NCBI RefSeq assembly: GCF_001544835.2 | Contig: NZ_FCNX02000007.1 | Span: forward strand, 62,001 to 126,000 | Length of the DNA stretch: 64,000 nt | Direction: 5' to 3' | From: Caballeronia fortuita | GTDB lineage: Bacteria; Pseudomonadota; Gammaproteobacteria; Burkholderiales; Burkholderiaceae | Shown: positions 45,270 to 53,734 of the stretch, piece after piece | How positions within the stretch are numbered: position 1 is the stretch's first letter | How the letters are laid out: every line of letters begins with the position of its first letter | Program-made: the position numbers and the translations under genes | Notes under the pieces: model-generated | Databases searched by the model: none | Told to the model about the DNA's origin: nothing | The model's input: the letters and a program-made list of their open reading frames with translations, nothing else

Positions 45270-46658
45270 TCAATGTGGAGGGTTTCGGCAACCGGCGGGC
45301 GACGCCCGGCGCCACGCGAGCGACGACGCGAAAAAGAGCAGCGCGAGCGTCAGGCTGTAGTTCGCGCCGATCAGATGCTTCTCGATTTCGATGAAGCCGT
45401 CCGCCAGCGCGAGGCCGTATTGCACGAGTCCCCAGGCGGAGAACATGAGCCCGATCGCCGCGAGCGGATTCAGCCGCCGCCGGAAGCCGAGCGCCAGCGC
45501 GGCGCAGACGAACGCGGCGACGTTCATGTGATGCGCGAACACGACGGACCACAGTCGAAAGAGAGGGGCGCCGGCGAAGGACGGCGCGCCTTCGAGCTGC
45601 AATCCGTCGCGCGGGATGTCGATGCCGTTGCCGGCGTTCAGCGTAGCCAGCGCCAGTTCCGCGGCGAGACGCGGATGCGCGAGCAGCACGCGCGCGGTAT
45701 CGGCGTAAGTCGGGCTCGCCCGGCGCATGCACGCGCCGCCTTCGTCGGTGAAGCCGATCACGCCGACGCATTCGTTGAAGACCGGCTTGCCGCCGATCGC
45801 CTTCAGTTCGACGCCCTCGCGCTCCTTGAGCACTTTCAACGCACCGTAATACAGCGCGTGATACTGGTTGATGCTTCTGTTCTCGCTCAGTTTCGCCGGC
45901 ATGAACGCGAGCGCGGTCGCGACGGCCGCGGCCACGATGACGCCCCGGCGACGCTGCCATACGAACGGCGCGACGATCATCGGCGCAAGGAAATAGGCCG
46001 TCTTGGACAAGCCGACGACGAGCGCGATGCCGATCGCCGTATAGGCGTATCGGCGGATGCCGGTCACGCGCGCGAGATAGACAAACACGGCCATGACCGG
46101 CAGGCCGAAGATCATCATCTGCTCTTCGAAGAACGAATTCAGGAACGCGGCGAATGCGGAGGCGAGCATGATCGGCGTCGCGAGGAACAGATACGTCCAT
46201 GCCGCACGATGTCCGCCGTTTCTGCGGATCATATGAAACATGGCGATGAATCCGCTCACATAGACGAGCCGCCCGGGAATGGATCCGGCGATGACCGAGT
46301 ACGTGCTCAGGCTGCCGGTCGTTACGATGGAAAACGCGGCCTGCACGAGCATCCATGCTTTCTGGCTCGATATCGAGTAGAAGTTGCGGAAGTTCGAGAG
46401 GTGCGGATAGTACGACCAGTCATTGATCCATGTATGGAAGAAGCGGCGGTTCCATTCAGGCGAGTTCACCACCGGCACGCCCGATGGCCAGCCCGCCGGT
46501 CCTTCGATGAGAAAGCCGAAGGTCCGGCTGAAGTCGCCGTTGTCGGCGAGACCGGTGAAGAGATGCAGTGAGAATACGGCGCACAGGACCGCGATATAGG
46601 CCAATGCCGTGATGTTCGACCTGGCGACTTTTCGAAACAGCGGCAGAAACAGCGACAC
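45270..46658 (-). CDS. Polytopic membrane protein, possible GT-C-type glycosyltransferase
   Basis: 462 residues with about ten hydrophobic helices. The first periplasmic loop after helix 1 has GLADNGDFSRTFGFLIEGP, an acidic (DNGD) motif as found in GT-C enzymes that use polyprenyl-phosphate sugars; this recalls WsfD-type hexose transferases, but the identification is from memory and weak. Long loops contain Cys-bearing segments (FNECVG, GGACMRR). It ends the minus-strand O-antigen group upstream of the arabinose pathway genes, with which it is divergent. Confidence 0.5.
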   Translation of the reverse strand: MSLFLPLFRKVARSNITALAYIAVLCAVFSLHLFTGLADNGDFSRTFGFLIEGPAGWPSGVPVVNSPEWNRRFFHTWINDWSYYPHLSNFRNFYSISSQKAWMLVQAAFSIVTTGSLSTYSVIAGSIPGRLVYVSGFIAMFHMIRRNGGHRAAWTYLFLATPIMLASAFAAFLNSFFEEQMMIFGLPVMAVFVYLARVTGIRRYAYTAIGIALVVGLSKTAYFLAPMIVAPFVWQRRRGVIVAAAVATALAFMPAKLSENRSINQYHALYYGALKVLKEREGVELKAIGGKPVFNECVGVIGFTDEGGACMRRASPTYADTARVLLAHPRLAAELALATLNAGNGIDIPRDGLQLEGAPSFAGAPLFRLWSVVFAHHMNVAAFVCAALALGFRRRLNPLAAIGLMFSAWGLVQYGLALADGFIEIEKHLIGANYSLTLALLFFASSLAWRRASPAGCRNPPH

Positions 46659-47008
46659 TATCGGCCCCGACCTGGTAGACGGGTGGCATTGTAACGTTTG
46701 ACCGAACGGCCCTGTCCAGCCGCCGGACGGTTTTGGATCGAAGGAAGGATCGGATAGAATTCTTTGTCGGCGTGTCGATCGCGACGCCGCAAGCGCATAT
46801 GCAGCCAGCGGCCGGATCGAAGCGCGGGCGCTTTGGAAAGACCATCCGGGTTACAGGCCGATTCACCGATGGCTTCGCGCCACCAAAGGAGTGATGACTT
46901 GTTGCCGCTTTCTGAGTCCGCTGCCGCGTCGAAACGAGTCAACAGCCTTCTATCGGTCCCGCTTCGGGTCTCGCCGCAGACCCTGCCCGCCAGCCACTCG
47001 CGAACTGC
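46659..47008. other. Divergent intergenic region upstream of the HAD-UbiA gene
   Basis: 350 bp between divergent transcription units with no credible gene. An imperfect hairpin around CGGCGTGTCGATCGCG (near 46767) and a TTGACC hexamer near 46699 are visible, but no full promoter was assigned. It should hold promoters for both directions. Confidence 0.4.
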
Positions 47009-48430
47009 ATGAGCAAGCCCATCGTCGTCGATCTCGATGGCACGCTGATTCACTCCGACATTCTCGTCGAGAGCGGATTCGCGTATCTGAGATCCTTTCC
47101 CCAGAAGTTCTACAAGCCGCTGCAATGGCTTTCCAGCGGCGGCAAATCCGCGCTCAAGTCGCGGCTCGCCCAACACGTGAGCATCGATGTCGCGACCTTG
47201 CCGTATAACGCGCAGGTCATCGCGTGGCTGGAGGAAATGCGCAGCGCCGGCCGCACGATCGCGCTCGCGACCGCGAGTCACGAGTCGTTCGCACAACGCA
47301 TCGCCGAACATCTCGGCCTCTTCGATCGCGTCTTCGCCACCGACGAGCAGGTGAATCTTTCGTCGCACAGGAAGCGCGACCGGCTCGTCGCGGAGTATGG
47401 CGAGAAAGGTTTCGACTACGTCGGCAATTCGCACGACGATATCGCCGTCTGGCAAGCCGCCGACCGCGCCTATGTCGTCAATCCGCATGCGGGCGTCGTG
47501 CGCGCGGCCGGCAAGAGCGACAACATCGAACAGGTCTTCGAGAATCGCCCGCCTTCGCACAAGGTCTGGGCGAAGGCGCTGCGCCTGCATCAATGGCTCA
47601 AGAACCTGCTGATATTCGTGCCGCTGCTCGCGGGCCACAAGCTGGGTTCGCCCGAGCTTGTCGGCGCGGCCGTGCTCGCGTTCTTCGCGTTCGGGCTGTG
47701 CGCGTCGAGCGTGTATCTGCTCAACGATCTGTTCGATCTCGAAGACGACCGCCATCATCCGGTCAAGAAGAATCGTCCGCTCGCCGCCGGCACCATGCCG
47801 CTGCTCTGGGGCGTCGGGCTCTGTCCAGTGCTGTTGATCGCCGCGTTCGCGATATCGCTCGCGTTACTGCCGTGGCGCTTCAACGCGGTGCTGCTCGGCT
47901 ATTACGCGCTGACGCTCGCCTACTCGCTCGCGCTCAAGCGTCACGTGATGGTCGATGTCGTCACGCTCGCCGCGCTCTACACGCTGCGCATCATCGCGGG
48001 CACCGCCGCGATCGGCGTGCATCTGACGTTCTGGCTGCTCGCCTTCTCGATGTTCTTCTTCCTGAGCCTGGCGCTCGTCAAACGCTATGCCGAACTGCAC
48101 GCGACGCTCAAGGCCGGCCGCGAAAAGACGCGCGGGCGCGGCTATATGTCGAGCGATCTTTCCGTGGTGTCATCGCTCGGCGCCGCGTCCGGCTACCTCT
48201 CCGTGCTCGTGCTCGCGATGTATATCCAGGACGAACGCACGGCGGCGCTCTACCGGCATCCGCAATACATCTGGTTCGCCTGTCCCGTCATGCTCTACTG
48301 GATCAGCCGCACCTGGCTGATCGCGCATCGCGGCGAGATGAACGACGATCCCATCGTCTTCGCGGCGCGCGACCGGATCAGCCTGCTCGTCGTCGCGCTG
48401 TGCGGCTTTGCCTTCTGGCTAGCGATCTGA
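47009..48430 (+). CDS. HAD phosphatase-UbiA prenyltransferase fusion (polyprenyl-phospho-5-phosphoribose synthase-like)
   Basis: 473 residues. Residues 1-190 are a HAD hydrolase (VVDLDGT at 6-12, ATASHE, GNSHDDIAVW). Residues 195-473 are a UbiA-family membrane domain with the Mg site NDLFDLEDD (239-247), then RHHPVKKNRPLAAG and VMVDVVTLAALYTLRIIAG, close to the mycobacterial enzyme that joins PRPP to decaprenyl phosphate. The HAD part would plausibly remove the 5-phosphate. The next two genes resemble DprE1 and DprE2, so the likely product is undecaprenyl-phospho-ribose on the way to D-arabinofuranose. The reaction is inferred. Confidence 0.85.
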   Translation: MSKPIVVDLDGTLIHSDILVESGFAYLRSFPQKFYKPLQWLSSGGKSALKSRLAQHVSIDVATLPYNAQVIAWLEEMRSAGRTIALATASHESFAQRIAEHLGLFDRVFATDEQVNLSSHRKRDRLVAEYGEKGFDYVGNSHDDIAVWQAADRAYVVNPHAGVVRAAGKSDNIEQVFENRPPSHKVWAKALRLHQWLKNLLIFVPLLAGHKLGSPELVGAAVLAFFAFGLCASSVYLLNDLFDLEDDRHHPVKKNRPLAAGTMPLLWGVGLCPVLLIAAFAISLALLPWRFNAVLLGYYALTLAYSLALKRHVMVDVVTLAALYTLRIIAGTAAIGVHLTFWLLAFSMFFFLSLALVKRYAELHATLKAGREKTRGRGYMSSDLSVVSSLGAASGYLSVLVLAMYIQDERTAALYRHPQYIWFACPVMLYWISRTWLIAHRGEMNDDPIVFAARDRISLLVVALCGFAFWLAI

Positions 48431-48433
48431 CCG

Positions 48434-49750
48434 ATGAGCGAACTGCTTTCCTGGGGACGCTACCCGCGCCTGCCGCAGACCGCGCACGCCGCGCACTGGC
48501 GCGACGAAGCGCTGAGGCAATGGCGCGACGTGCAGGACGCGCACGGCACGACGCTCGCGTTCGGCAACGGCCGCAGTTACGGCGACGTCTGCCTCGCGAG
48601 TTCGAATCACGTCTTCCAGACGCTCGCGCTCGACCGGATCATCGCCGCCGACTGGACGCACGGCATCGTGCGCGCCGAGCCCGGCATCACGTTCGAGCAG
48701 ATTCTCGCGCTCGCCGTGCCGCGCGGCTGGATGTTGCCCGTCACGCCCGGCACGAAGTACGTGACGCTCGGCGGCGCCATCGCCAACGACGTGCACGGCA
48801 AGAATCATCATGTGCGCGGCACGTTCGGACGGCATGTGCGCGCGTTCGGTCTCGCGCGCAGCGATGGCACGATCATCGAATGCTCGCCCGAATCGAACCC
48901 GGAGATGTTCAGTGCGACGATCGGCGGGCTCGGCCTCACCGGGCTCATCCTGTGGGCCGAGTTTTCGTTGATGCCGATCCGCACGAGTCTCATCGACGTG
49001 ACGAGCATCCGTTTCGGCAAGCTCGACGAGTTCTTCGAACTGTCGGAAGCGTACGACGCGAAGCACGAATACTGCGTCGCGTGGGTCGATTGCGCGAGCC
49101 GCGGAGCTGCGCTCGGACGCGGCATCTTCATGGCGGGCGATCACGCGATCCACGGCTCGCTCGATGTCGAGCATCGCAACAAGCGGCGCGTGCCGTTCAC
49201 GCCGCCCGTCTCGCTCATCAACGGCGTCACGTTGCGCGCGTTCAACGAGCTGTATTACCGCAAGCAGCGCAAGCCGATCGAGCTTTCGCGCGTCGGTTAC
49301 GACGGCTATTTCTATCCGCTCGACAGCCTGCTCGAATGGAACCGCATCTACGGGCCGCCAGGGTTTCAGCAGTATCAATGCGTCGTGCCGGCAGCGAGTG
49401 CGGGCGATGCGGTGCGCGCGATGCTCGATCGCATTTCATCGAGCGGCACGGGTTCGTTTCTCGCGGTGCTCAAGCGTTGCGGCGGCATTTCATCGCCCGG
49501 TCTGCTGTCCTTTCCGATGGAAGGCACGTCGCTCGCGCTCGACTTTCCGCAGCACGAGATGCGTAATTCGCACCTTTTCGACGCGCTCGACACCATCGTG
49601 CGCGAAGCCGGCGGACGCATCTATCCGGCCAAGGACGCGCATATGTCGGGCGCCGATTTCCGCGCCGCCTATCCTCAATGGCAGCAGCTCGAGTCGCTTC
49701 GCGATCCCGCGATGCTGTCGCATTTCTGGAAACGAATGACCGGCTTATGA
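48434..49750 (+). CDS. DprE1-like FAD-dependent oxidase (polyprenyl-phospho-ribose 2'-oxidase)
   Basis: 438-residue vanillyl-alcohol-oxidase-fold flavoenzyme. GNGRSYGD (44-51) and LGGAIANDVHGKNHH (112-126) match mycobacterial DprE1 almost exactly, as do FYPLDSLLEWNRIYG and LLSFPMEG. The catalytic Lys of DprE1 is kept in YPAKD (about 400), but the position of the benzothiazinone-reactive Cys is Ala (SLALDFP, about 368). It would oxidise C2 of the lipid-linked ribose. It begins 3 bp after the UbiA gene and overlaps the DprE2-like gene. Confidence 0.87.
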   Translation: MSELLSWGRYPRLPQTAHAAHWRDEALRQWRDVQDAHGTTLAFGNGRSYGDVCLASSNHVFQTLALDRIIAADWTHGIVRAEPGITFEQILALAVPRGWMLPVTPGTKYVTLGGAIANDVHGKNHHVRGTFGRHVRAFGLARSDGTIIECSPESNPEMFSATIGGLGLTGLILWAEFSLMPIRTSLIDVTSIRFGKLDEFFELSEAYDAKHEYCVAWVDCASRGAALGRGIFMAGDHAIHGSLDVEHRNKRRVPFTPPVSLINGVTLRAFNELYYRKQRKPIELSRVGYDGYFYPLDSLLEWNRIYGPPGFQQYQCVVPAASAGDAVRAMLDRISSSGTGSFLAVLKRCGGISSPGLLSFPMEGTSLALDFPQHEMRNSHLFDALDTIVREAGGRIYPAKDAHMSGADFRAAYPQWQQLESLRDPAMLSHFWKRMTGL

Positions 49751-50487
49751 AGAACATCGTCATCGTGGGCGCTACGTCCGCCATCGCCATCGCCTGCGCG
49801 CGCGAATGGGCCGCGAAAGGCGCGCGCTTCTTTCTCGTCGCGCGCAATCAGGAACGCATGGAGCAGGTCGCCGCTGATTTGACCGCGCGCGGGGCTGCGT
49901 CGGCTATTGCGTATCGGCTCGATATCGACAAGCTCGACGATCACGCCGCGATGCTCGCCGACTGCGCCGCGCACATGGATTCGATCGATATCGTGCTGGT
50001 CGCCTCGGGCACCTTGCCGGATCAGGCCGCCTGTCAGAGCGATCCGGCCGTCGCGGTGCGCGAGTTTCATACCAATGCGCTTTCGTTGATCGCGCTGCTT
50101 ACACCCATCGCCAATCGGCTCGAAGCGCAGCGGCACGGCACGCTCGCGGTAATTTCGTCGGTGGCGGGCGATCGCGGACGGCCGTCGAATTATCTGTACG
50201 GCAGCGCGAAGGCCGCGTTGCAGGCGTTTCTGGAAGGCTTGCGCGCGCGGCTTTTCAAGGTGGGCGTGCATGTTGTCGACATCAAACCCGGCTTCGTCGC
50301 CACGCCGATGACCGAAGGGCTGCCGCTGCCCGGTCCGCTCGTCGCGACGCCCGAGAAGGTCGCGAAGGATATCGTGCGCGGCATCGACAGGAAGAAGGAC
50401 GTGCTTTATACGCCGTGGTTCTGGTGGGCAATCATGCTCATCATCCGCAACGTGCCGCGCTTCGTGTTCAAGCGGGCTTCGCTTTAG
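49747..50487 (+). CDS. DprE2-like short-chain reductase (2'-keto reductase)
   Basis: 246-residue short-chain dehydrogenase. The cofactor loop is IVGATSAIAIACARE (7-20), the catalytic Ser is in VISSVAG (about 138) and the Tyr-x3-Lys is YGSAK (151-155), as in mycobacterial DprE2. The C-terminal WFWWAIMLIIRNVPRFVF is a membrane-associating helix. Together with the DprE1-like protein it would turn polyprenyl-phospho-ribose into polyprenyl-phospho-arabinofuranose. Its ATG overlaps the DprE1-like stop, and its last 20 bp overlap the convergent ligase gene. Confidence 0.87.
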   Translation: MKNIVIVGATSAIAIACAREWAAKGARFFLVARNQERMEQVAADLTARGAASAIAYRLDIDKLDDHAAMLADCAAHMDSIDIVLVASGTLPDQAACQSDPAVAVREFHTNALSLIALLTPIANRLEAQRHGTLAVISSVAGDRGRPSNYLYGSAKAALQAFLEGLRARLFKVGVHVVDIKPGFVATPMTEGLPLPGPLVATPEKVAKDIVRGIDRKKDVLYTPWFWWAIMLIIRNVPRFVFKRASL

Positions 50488-51778
50488 GCGCGGGAGAAGG
50501 TGCGGAAGACGTAGCGCGTGCGCTGTAGATCGAGATCCCGCTCAACAAGATGAGAAAGTTGCCTTCCGTGAAGTTGAGCAGGAGCGAGTTGGCCAGACAA
50601 CCGACGAAAAACGCGATCAGATAGCCGTGAACCACGGCACGCGCGAGCGGATCGATGCGCCGGCATTCCTTGTGAAGCGCGTAGAGCAGCCACAGAAAAA
50701 GCGCGATGCCTATCGAGCCGAGCTGTACGCCCATCAACAGAAATTCATTGTGCGGATTGCTGGCCATGACGGCCTCGCCGCCCGTCTGATTCTTCGCGAA
50801 ACGTTCGAATTCGGGTAGCACGCTGCCCACGCCGTAGCCGGCGACCGGCCGTTCCATGAACAACTCGACACTCCGTCGATAAAACTCGAGCCGCACGCCC
50901 GCCGACGTGACCGAATTGTGCTGCCTGAAGCTGGCGATCTCGCGGCCTGTATCGGCAAGGCGCGAATCTTCCGACGTGAACGCGTGATAAGCGAGCGCCG
51001 CGCACGCGACCATGACGGCGACCGTCGCGACGGCGCGCACGCGATCGATGTTTCCTCGCTTCAGTTGCATCAGCCATCGCGCCACGAACATCAGAATGTA
51101 GACGAACGCCACGACCTGGCCCGTTCGCCCTTGCAGCACGAACAGCACGTTGACCAGCGCGAGCAATGCGTTCAGATTCAGCAGCCAACGCCAGAAGGGC
51201 CTGTTCGCCGTGCCGCCGAGCGCCATCGACAGATACGCGAGAAAGGCCATCATCAGCCCGCCCGAGATGTGATCCTTGAAGACCCAGGCCTTGCTCACCG
51301 GGCCTTGCGCGCCATGCATCGGGCCGACGGCGGTCCAGCCGAAGAAATTCGTGAAGGTCAGCACCATCGTGACGGTCAGCGAGCCAAAGAGCGCCCACAT
51401 CGCCGCGCGGCCCCACTTCGAAGCTTCTCCGCCTTGCAACACGGCGAAGAGAATCGGAAGCAGCAAGAGCTTCCGGTACTTGAGCAGAATCTTGACCGCT
51501 TCGCTCATGTGCGCGGTCGTGTAGATTAGGCTCGCGGCGAGCGCCACGAACAGCGCCACTGCCGCGACAATCGCGGGCGAGGTGACGAGTCTGGACACCG
51601 CGCGCCACGCTTCGGGCGCGCACAGCGCAAATAAGACCATGAGCGCGATCGCGAGATTGAGCCCTGCCGTGGAAAGCGGTACGGCGGCGAGCGCGAGCAC
51701 AGCCGAGCATCGCGCGAGCAGCAGCGGCCAGGATATCGTACGTTCCGGGCCGCTTGGATCGAAGAGCGTCAATGCCAT
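50468..51778 (-). CDS. O-antigen ligase (WaaL)/polymerase family protein
   Basis: 436-residue membrane protein with about 11 helices and a large periplasmic loop (about residues 270-350) containing GVRLEFYRRSVELFMERPVAGYG and SNPHNEFLLMGVQLGSIGIALF. The latter is the HNxxL(x)nG signature of Wzy_C/WaaL proteins that transfer or polymerise O-antigen from undecaprenyl pyrophosphate. ATG 51778 gives the usual start. It lies right after a GT4 gene on the same strand. Ligase and polymerase cannot be separated by sequence alone. Confidence 0.85.
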   Translation of the reverse strand: MALTLFDPSGPERTISWPLLLARCSAVLALAAVPLSTAGLNLAIALMVLFALCAPEAWRAVSRLVTSPAIVAAVALFVALAASLIYTTAHMSEAVKILLKYRKLLLLPILFAVLQGGEASKWGRAAMWALFGSLTVTMVLTFTNFFGWTAVGPMHGAQGPVSKAWVFKDHISGGLMMAFLAYLSMALGGTANRPFWRWLLNLNALLALVNVLFVLQGRTGQVVAFVYILMFVARWLMQLKRGNIDRVRAVATVAVMVACAALAYHAFTSEDSRLADTGREIASFRQHNSVTSAGVRLEFYRRSVELFMERPVAGYGVGSVLPEFERFAKNQTGGEAVMASNPHNEFLLMGVQLGSIGIALFLWLLYALHKECRRIDPLARAVVHGYLIAFFVGCLANSLLLNFTEGNFLILLSGISIYSARATSSAPSPAPKAKPA

Positions 51779-51791
51779 GTGTCTGCTCGCC

Positions 51792-52820
51792 TCAGTCGGT
51801 CTCGTGCGCCATCGCATGGCCGTGATAGAACTGCGAGCGGCACGCCAGCGCGCTGCGTGAATACAGTTCTTCCACGGTGCGTCGCGCGTTTGCGCCGATT
51901 CGCGCGCGCAATGCCGGCTGTTGCAGAAGTTGGCGCATCATTTGCCGCGCTTCTTCCGCAGTATCGAAAAGAAAGCCGTTCTCGTTGTGCCGGATGCTGT
52001 CCGCGTAGCCGCCGCGTCGATGGCAAACCACCGGCAGCGCGCACGCCATAGCCTCGAACACCACGCGCCCGAACGTTTCGACGTGGCTGCCCGTGCGGTA
52101 ATAGAAAACGTCGAGCGAGCGCAGATAATCGGCTGAAGCCATGGCGCCTTCGGGCGTGAGTTCGAGATGCGCGCCCGCTCCGGTCTGGTCCGCGAGGCAT
52201 GTCGCGCCTTGGAGCTTCACGCGCGCGCCCGCCTCCGTCCATTCGCGATACAGCGCCAGATCTTCCTGATCGTGTTTGGCGAGCGAGTCGCGGCTCAGCC
52301 GGCCGATCACCGGCCGTGCGTTCGCTGTCCGCTTCGCGGGCGTGAAGCAGTCGATGTCGATCGGCGACGGATGCACGACGCCGGGCATACCGAGCAGCGT
52401 CTTCTGGAAATCGGAGATGAACACGTATTCGGTTTCGGGCCAACGCAGCAGCGCCGGATGTTGCGACGTCATCGCGAGAATCTTCGGATGGAACGTGTTG
52501 AACACGTAGATGAGCCGCCGCGGACGGGGCACGACGAATGGCCACAATTTGTTGCGCCAGTGCGCGCCGACGAAAACGAAGGTGTCTGCTTCGGAGAACG
52601 TGCCGGGTCCCGTTCCGACACGTCGGCGGCTCGCGTGCGCGAGCGTGATGCGCTCGATCCCATGCTGCTTGCACAGCGGGACCGAACAGCGCGTAGAAGT
52701 CGCCCATAGCTTGACTTCGCCCTGCTCGCGAAGCTGATCTGCGAGCGCGAGCGCTTCGAGCTCGCTGCCTCCGTAAGGGCTGAGGAATCCGTTGAAAACG
52801 TGTATGACCTGGTGCTTCAT
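51792..52820 (-). CDS. Glycosyltransferase family 4 (core or O-antigen)
   Basis: 342-residue GT4. The N-lobe opening VIHVFNGFLSPYGGSELEAL, IGRLSRDSLAKHDQEDLALY for the linker region, and the EX7E-like HVETFGRVVFEAMACALPVV in the donor lobe are visible. It ends 13 bp from the ligase gene. The pairing with a WaaL-type ligase suggests that it extends the LPS outer core or the O-antigen. The sugar is unknown. Confidence 0.87.
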   Translation of the reverse strand: MKHQVIHVFNGFLSPYGGSELEALALADQLREQGEVKLWATSTRCSVPLCKQHGIERITLAHASRRRVGTGPGTFSEADTFVFVGAHWRNKLWPFVVPRPRRLIYVFNTFHPKILAMTSQHPALLRWPETEYVFISDFQKTLLGMPGVVHPSPIDIDCFTPAKRTANARPVIGRLSRDSLAKHDQEDLALYREWTEAGARVKLQGATCLADQTGAGAHLELTPEGAMASADYLRSLDVFYYRTGSHVETFGRVVFEAMACALPVVCHRRGGYADSIRHNENGFLFDTAEEARQMMRQLLQQPALRARIGANARRTVEELYSRSALACRSQFYHGHAMAHETD

Positions 52821-53164
52821 GAAAAACAGCGGAGCTGGCCCGCTCTGACGGGCAGTGAACGATCGTCACATCAGCGACGAATGAGCGATTTCGGTAAAAG
52901 CTCGAGTTGGCGCAAGCGCGATGTCTATTTCGGATGACTTATCAAGACAGCCGCCGTGCGATCGCGACATAGCGGCGGTCTAGCCGGCGAGGATTGAAAG
53001 CGGTTGGGCCGCCCACGAAATCTCGCTGGGGTCTCGCCGCTTCGTCCGCGGTTCGGCGGCGATGATTCTACTGGACGAAAACGGCGCAAAGACAGCGATC
53101 GAACGCAACAAGTTGATTTTCCACAGAAAATCACATACCGCCGGGCAGCGTGCCGCGCTTCCCT
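52821..53164. other. Intergenic region between GtrA and GT4 genes
   Basis: 344 bp without a gene. It holds a perfect hairpin with arms TGATTTTC (53114-53121) and GAAAATCA (53126-53133) around CACA, 31 bp after the gtrA stop on the minus strand, which may be a terminator or processing site. There is no clear T-run after it. Promoter signals for the GT4 gene are not obvious. Confidence 0.4.
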
Positions 53165-53569
53165 TCAGGCGCGCGAAAAACTCCGGAACACGTACCGCTT
53201 ATCGAGCCGGTACTTGATCACATACCCGATCGCCAGGCCGATACACCCGCCCACATAGCGCATCTGCGCCGTGCCGAAGACGTGGTTGAAGCCGAATTCC
53301 ACGCCCCAGAAAATTGCGGTCGTCACGAGACCCATGCTCACGTAGAGCGTGAACATGGTCGCGTCGTGGCGCGCGTTTTCCGCCTTAAAGCGGAAGATCC
53401 ATTTCTTGTCGAGCAAATATTTCACGACGAGACCGACGCCCGTCCCCACGAACACCGACAGCAAAATATGGTACGGGCCGTCGTAGACGCGCGTCGTGAG
53501 GTCCTGCGCGCCGATGTTGGCGAGTGTGGCGATGGCGGCAAAAAGCGAGTAAAGCAACACGAGTTGCAT
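53165..53569 (-). CDS. GtrA-family membrane protein
   Basis: 134 residues with four hydrophobic helices and the family marks VVKYLLDKKWIFRF and GYVIKYRLDKRYVFR. GtrA proteins are thought to help flip or present polyprenyl-phosphate sugars, and a GtrA-like protein lies beside dprE1/dprE2 in mycobacteria, so a role with the nearby arabinose pathway is plausible. It is divergent from the GT-C-like gene at 53735. It is a paralog of the GtrA encoded at 58458. Confidence 0.88.
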   Translation of the reverse strand: MQLVLLYSLFAAIATLANIGAQDLTTRVYDGPYHILLSVFVGTGVGLVVKYLLDKKWIFRFKAENARHDATMFTLYVSMGLVTTAIFWGVEFGFNHVFGTAQMRYVGGCIGLAIGYVIKYRLDKRYVFRSFSRA

Positions 53570-53734
53570 GTCGATTCCGGTTGAAGAGGCGGCGCCCGGG
53601 CAAAGGCGCCCGCGGGCGCGTTCAATTGTGTCACAGCGTCCACGACGGCCGCGCGAAGCGCCGGGCGAACTTCGGGCTGCGTGCGCGAATCAAATGCGAT
53701 TACGCGCACGCATCCCGCGAAAGGAGTCCCGCTT

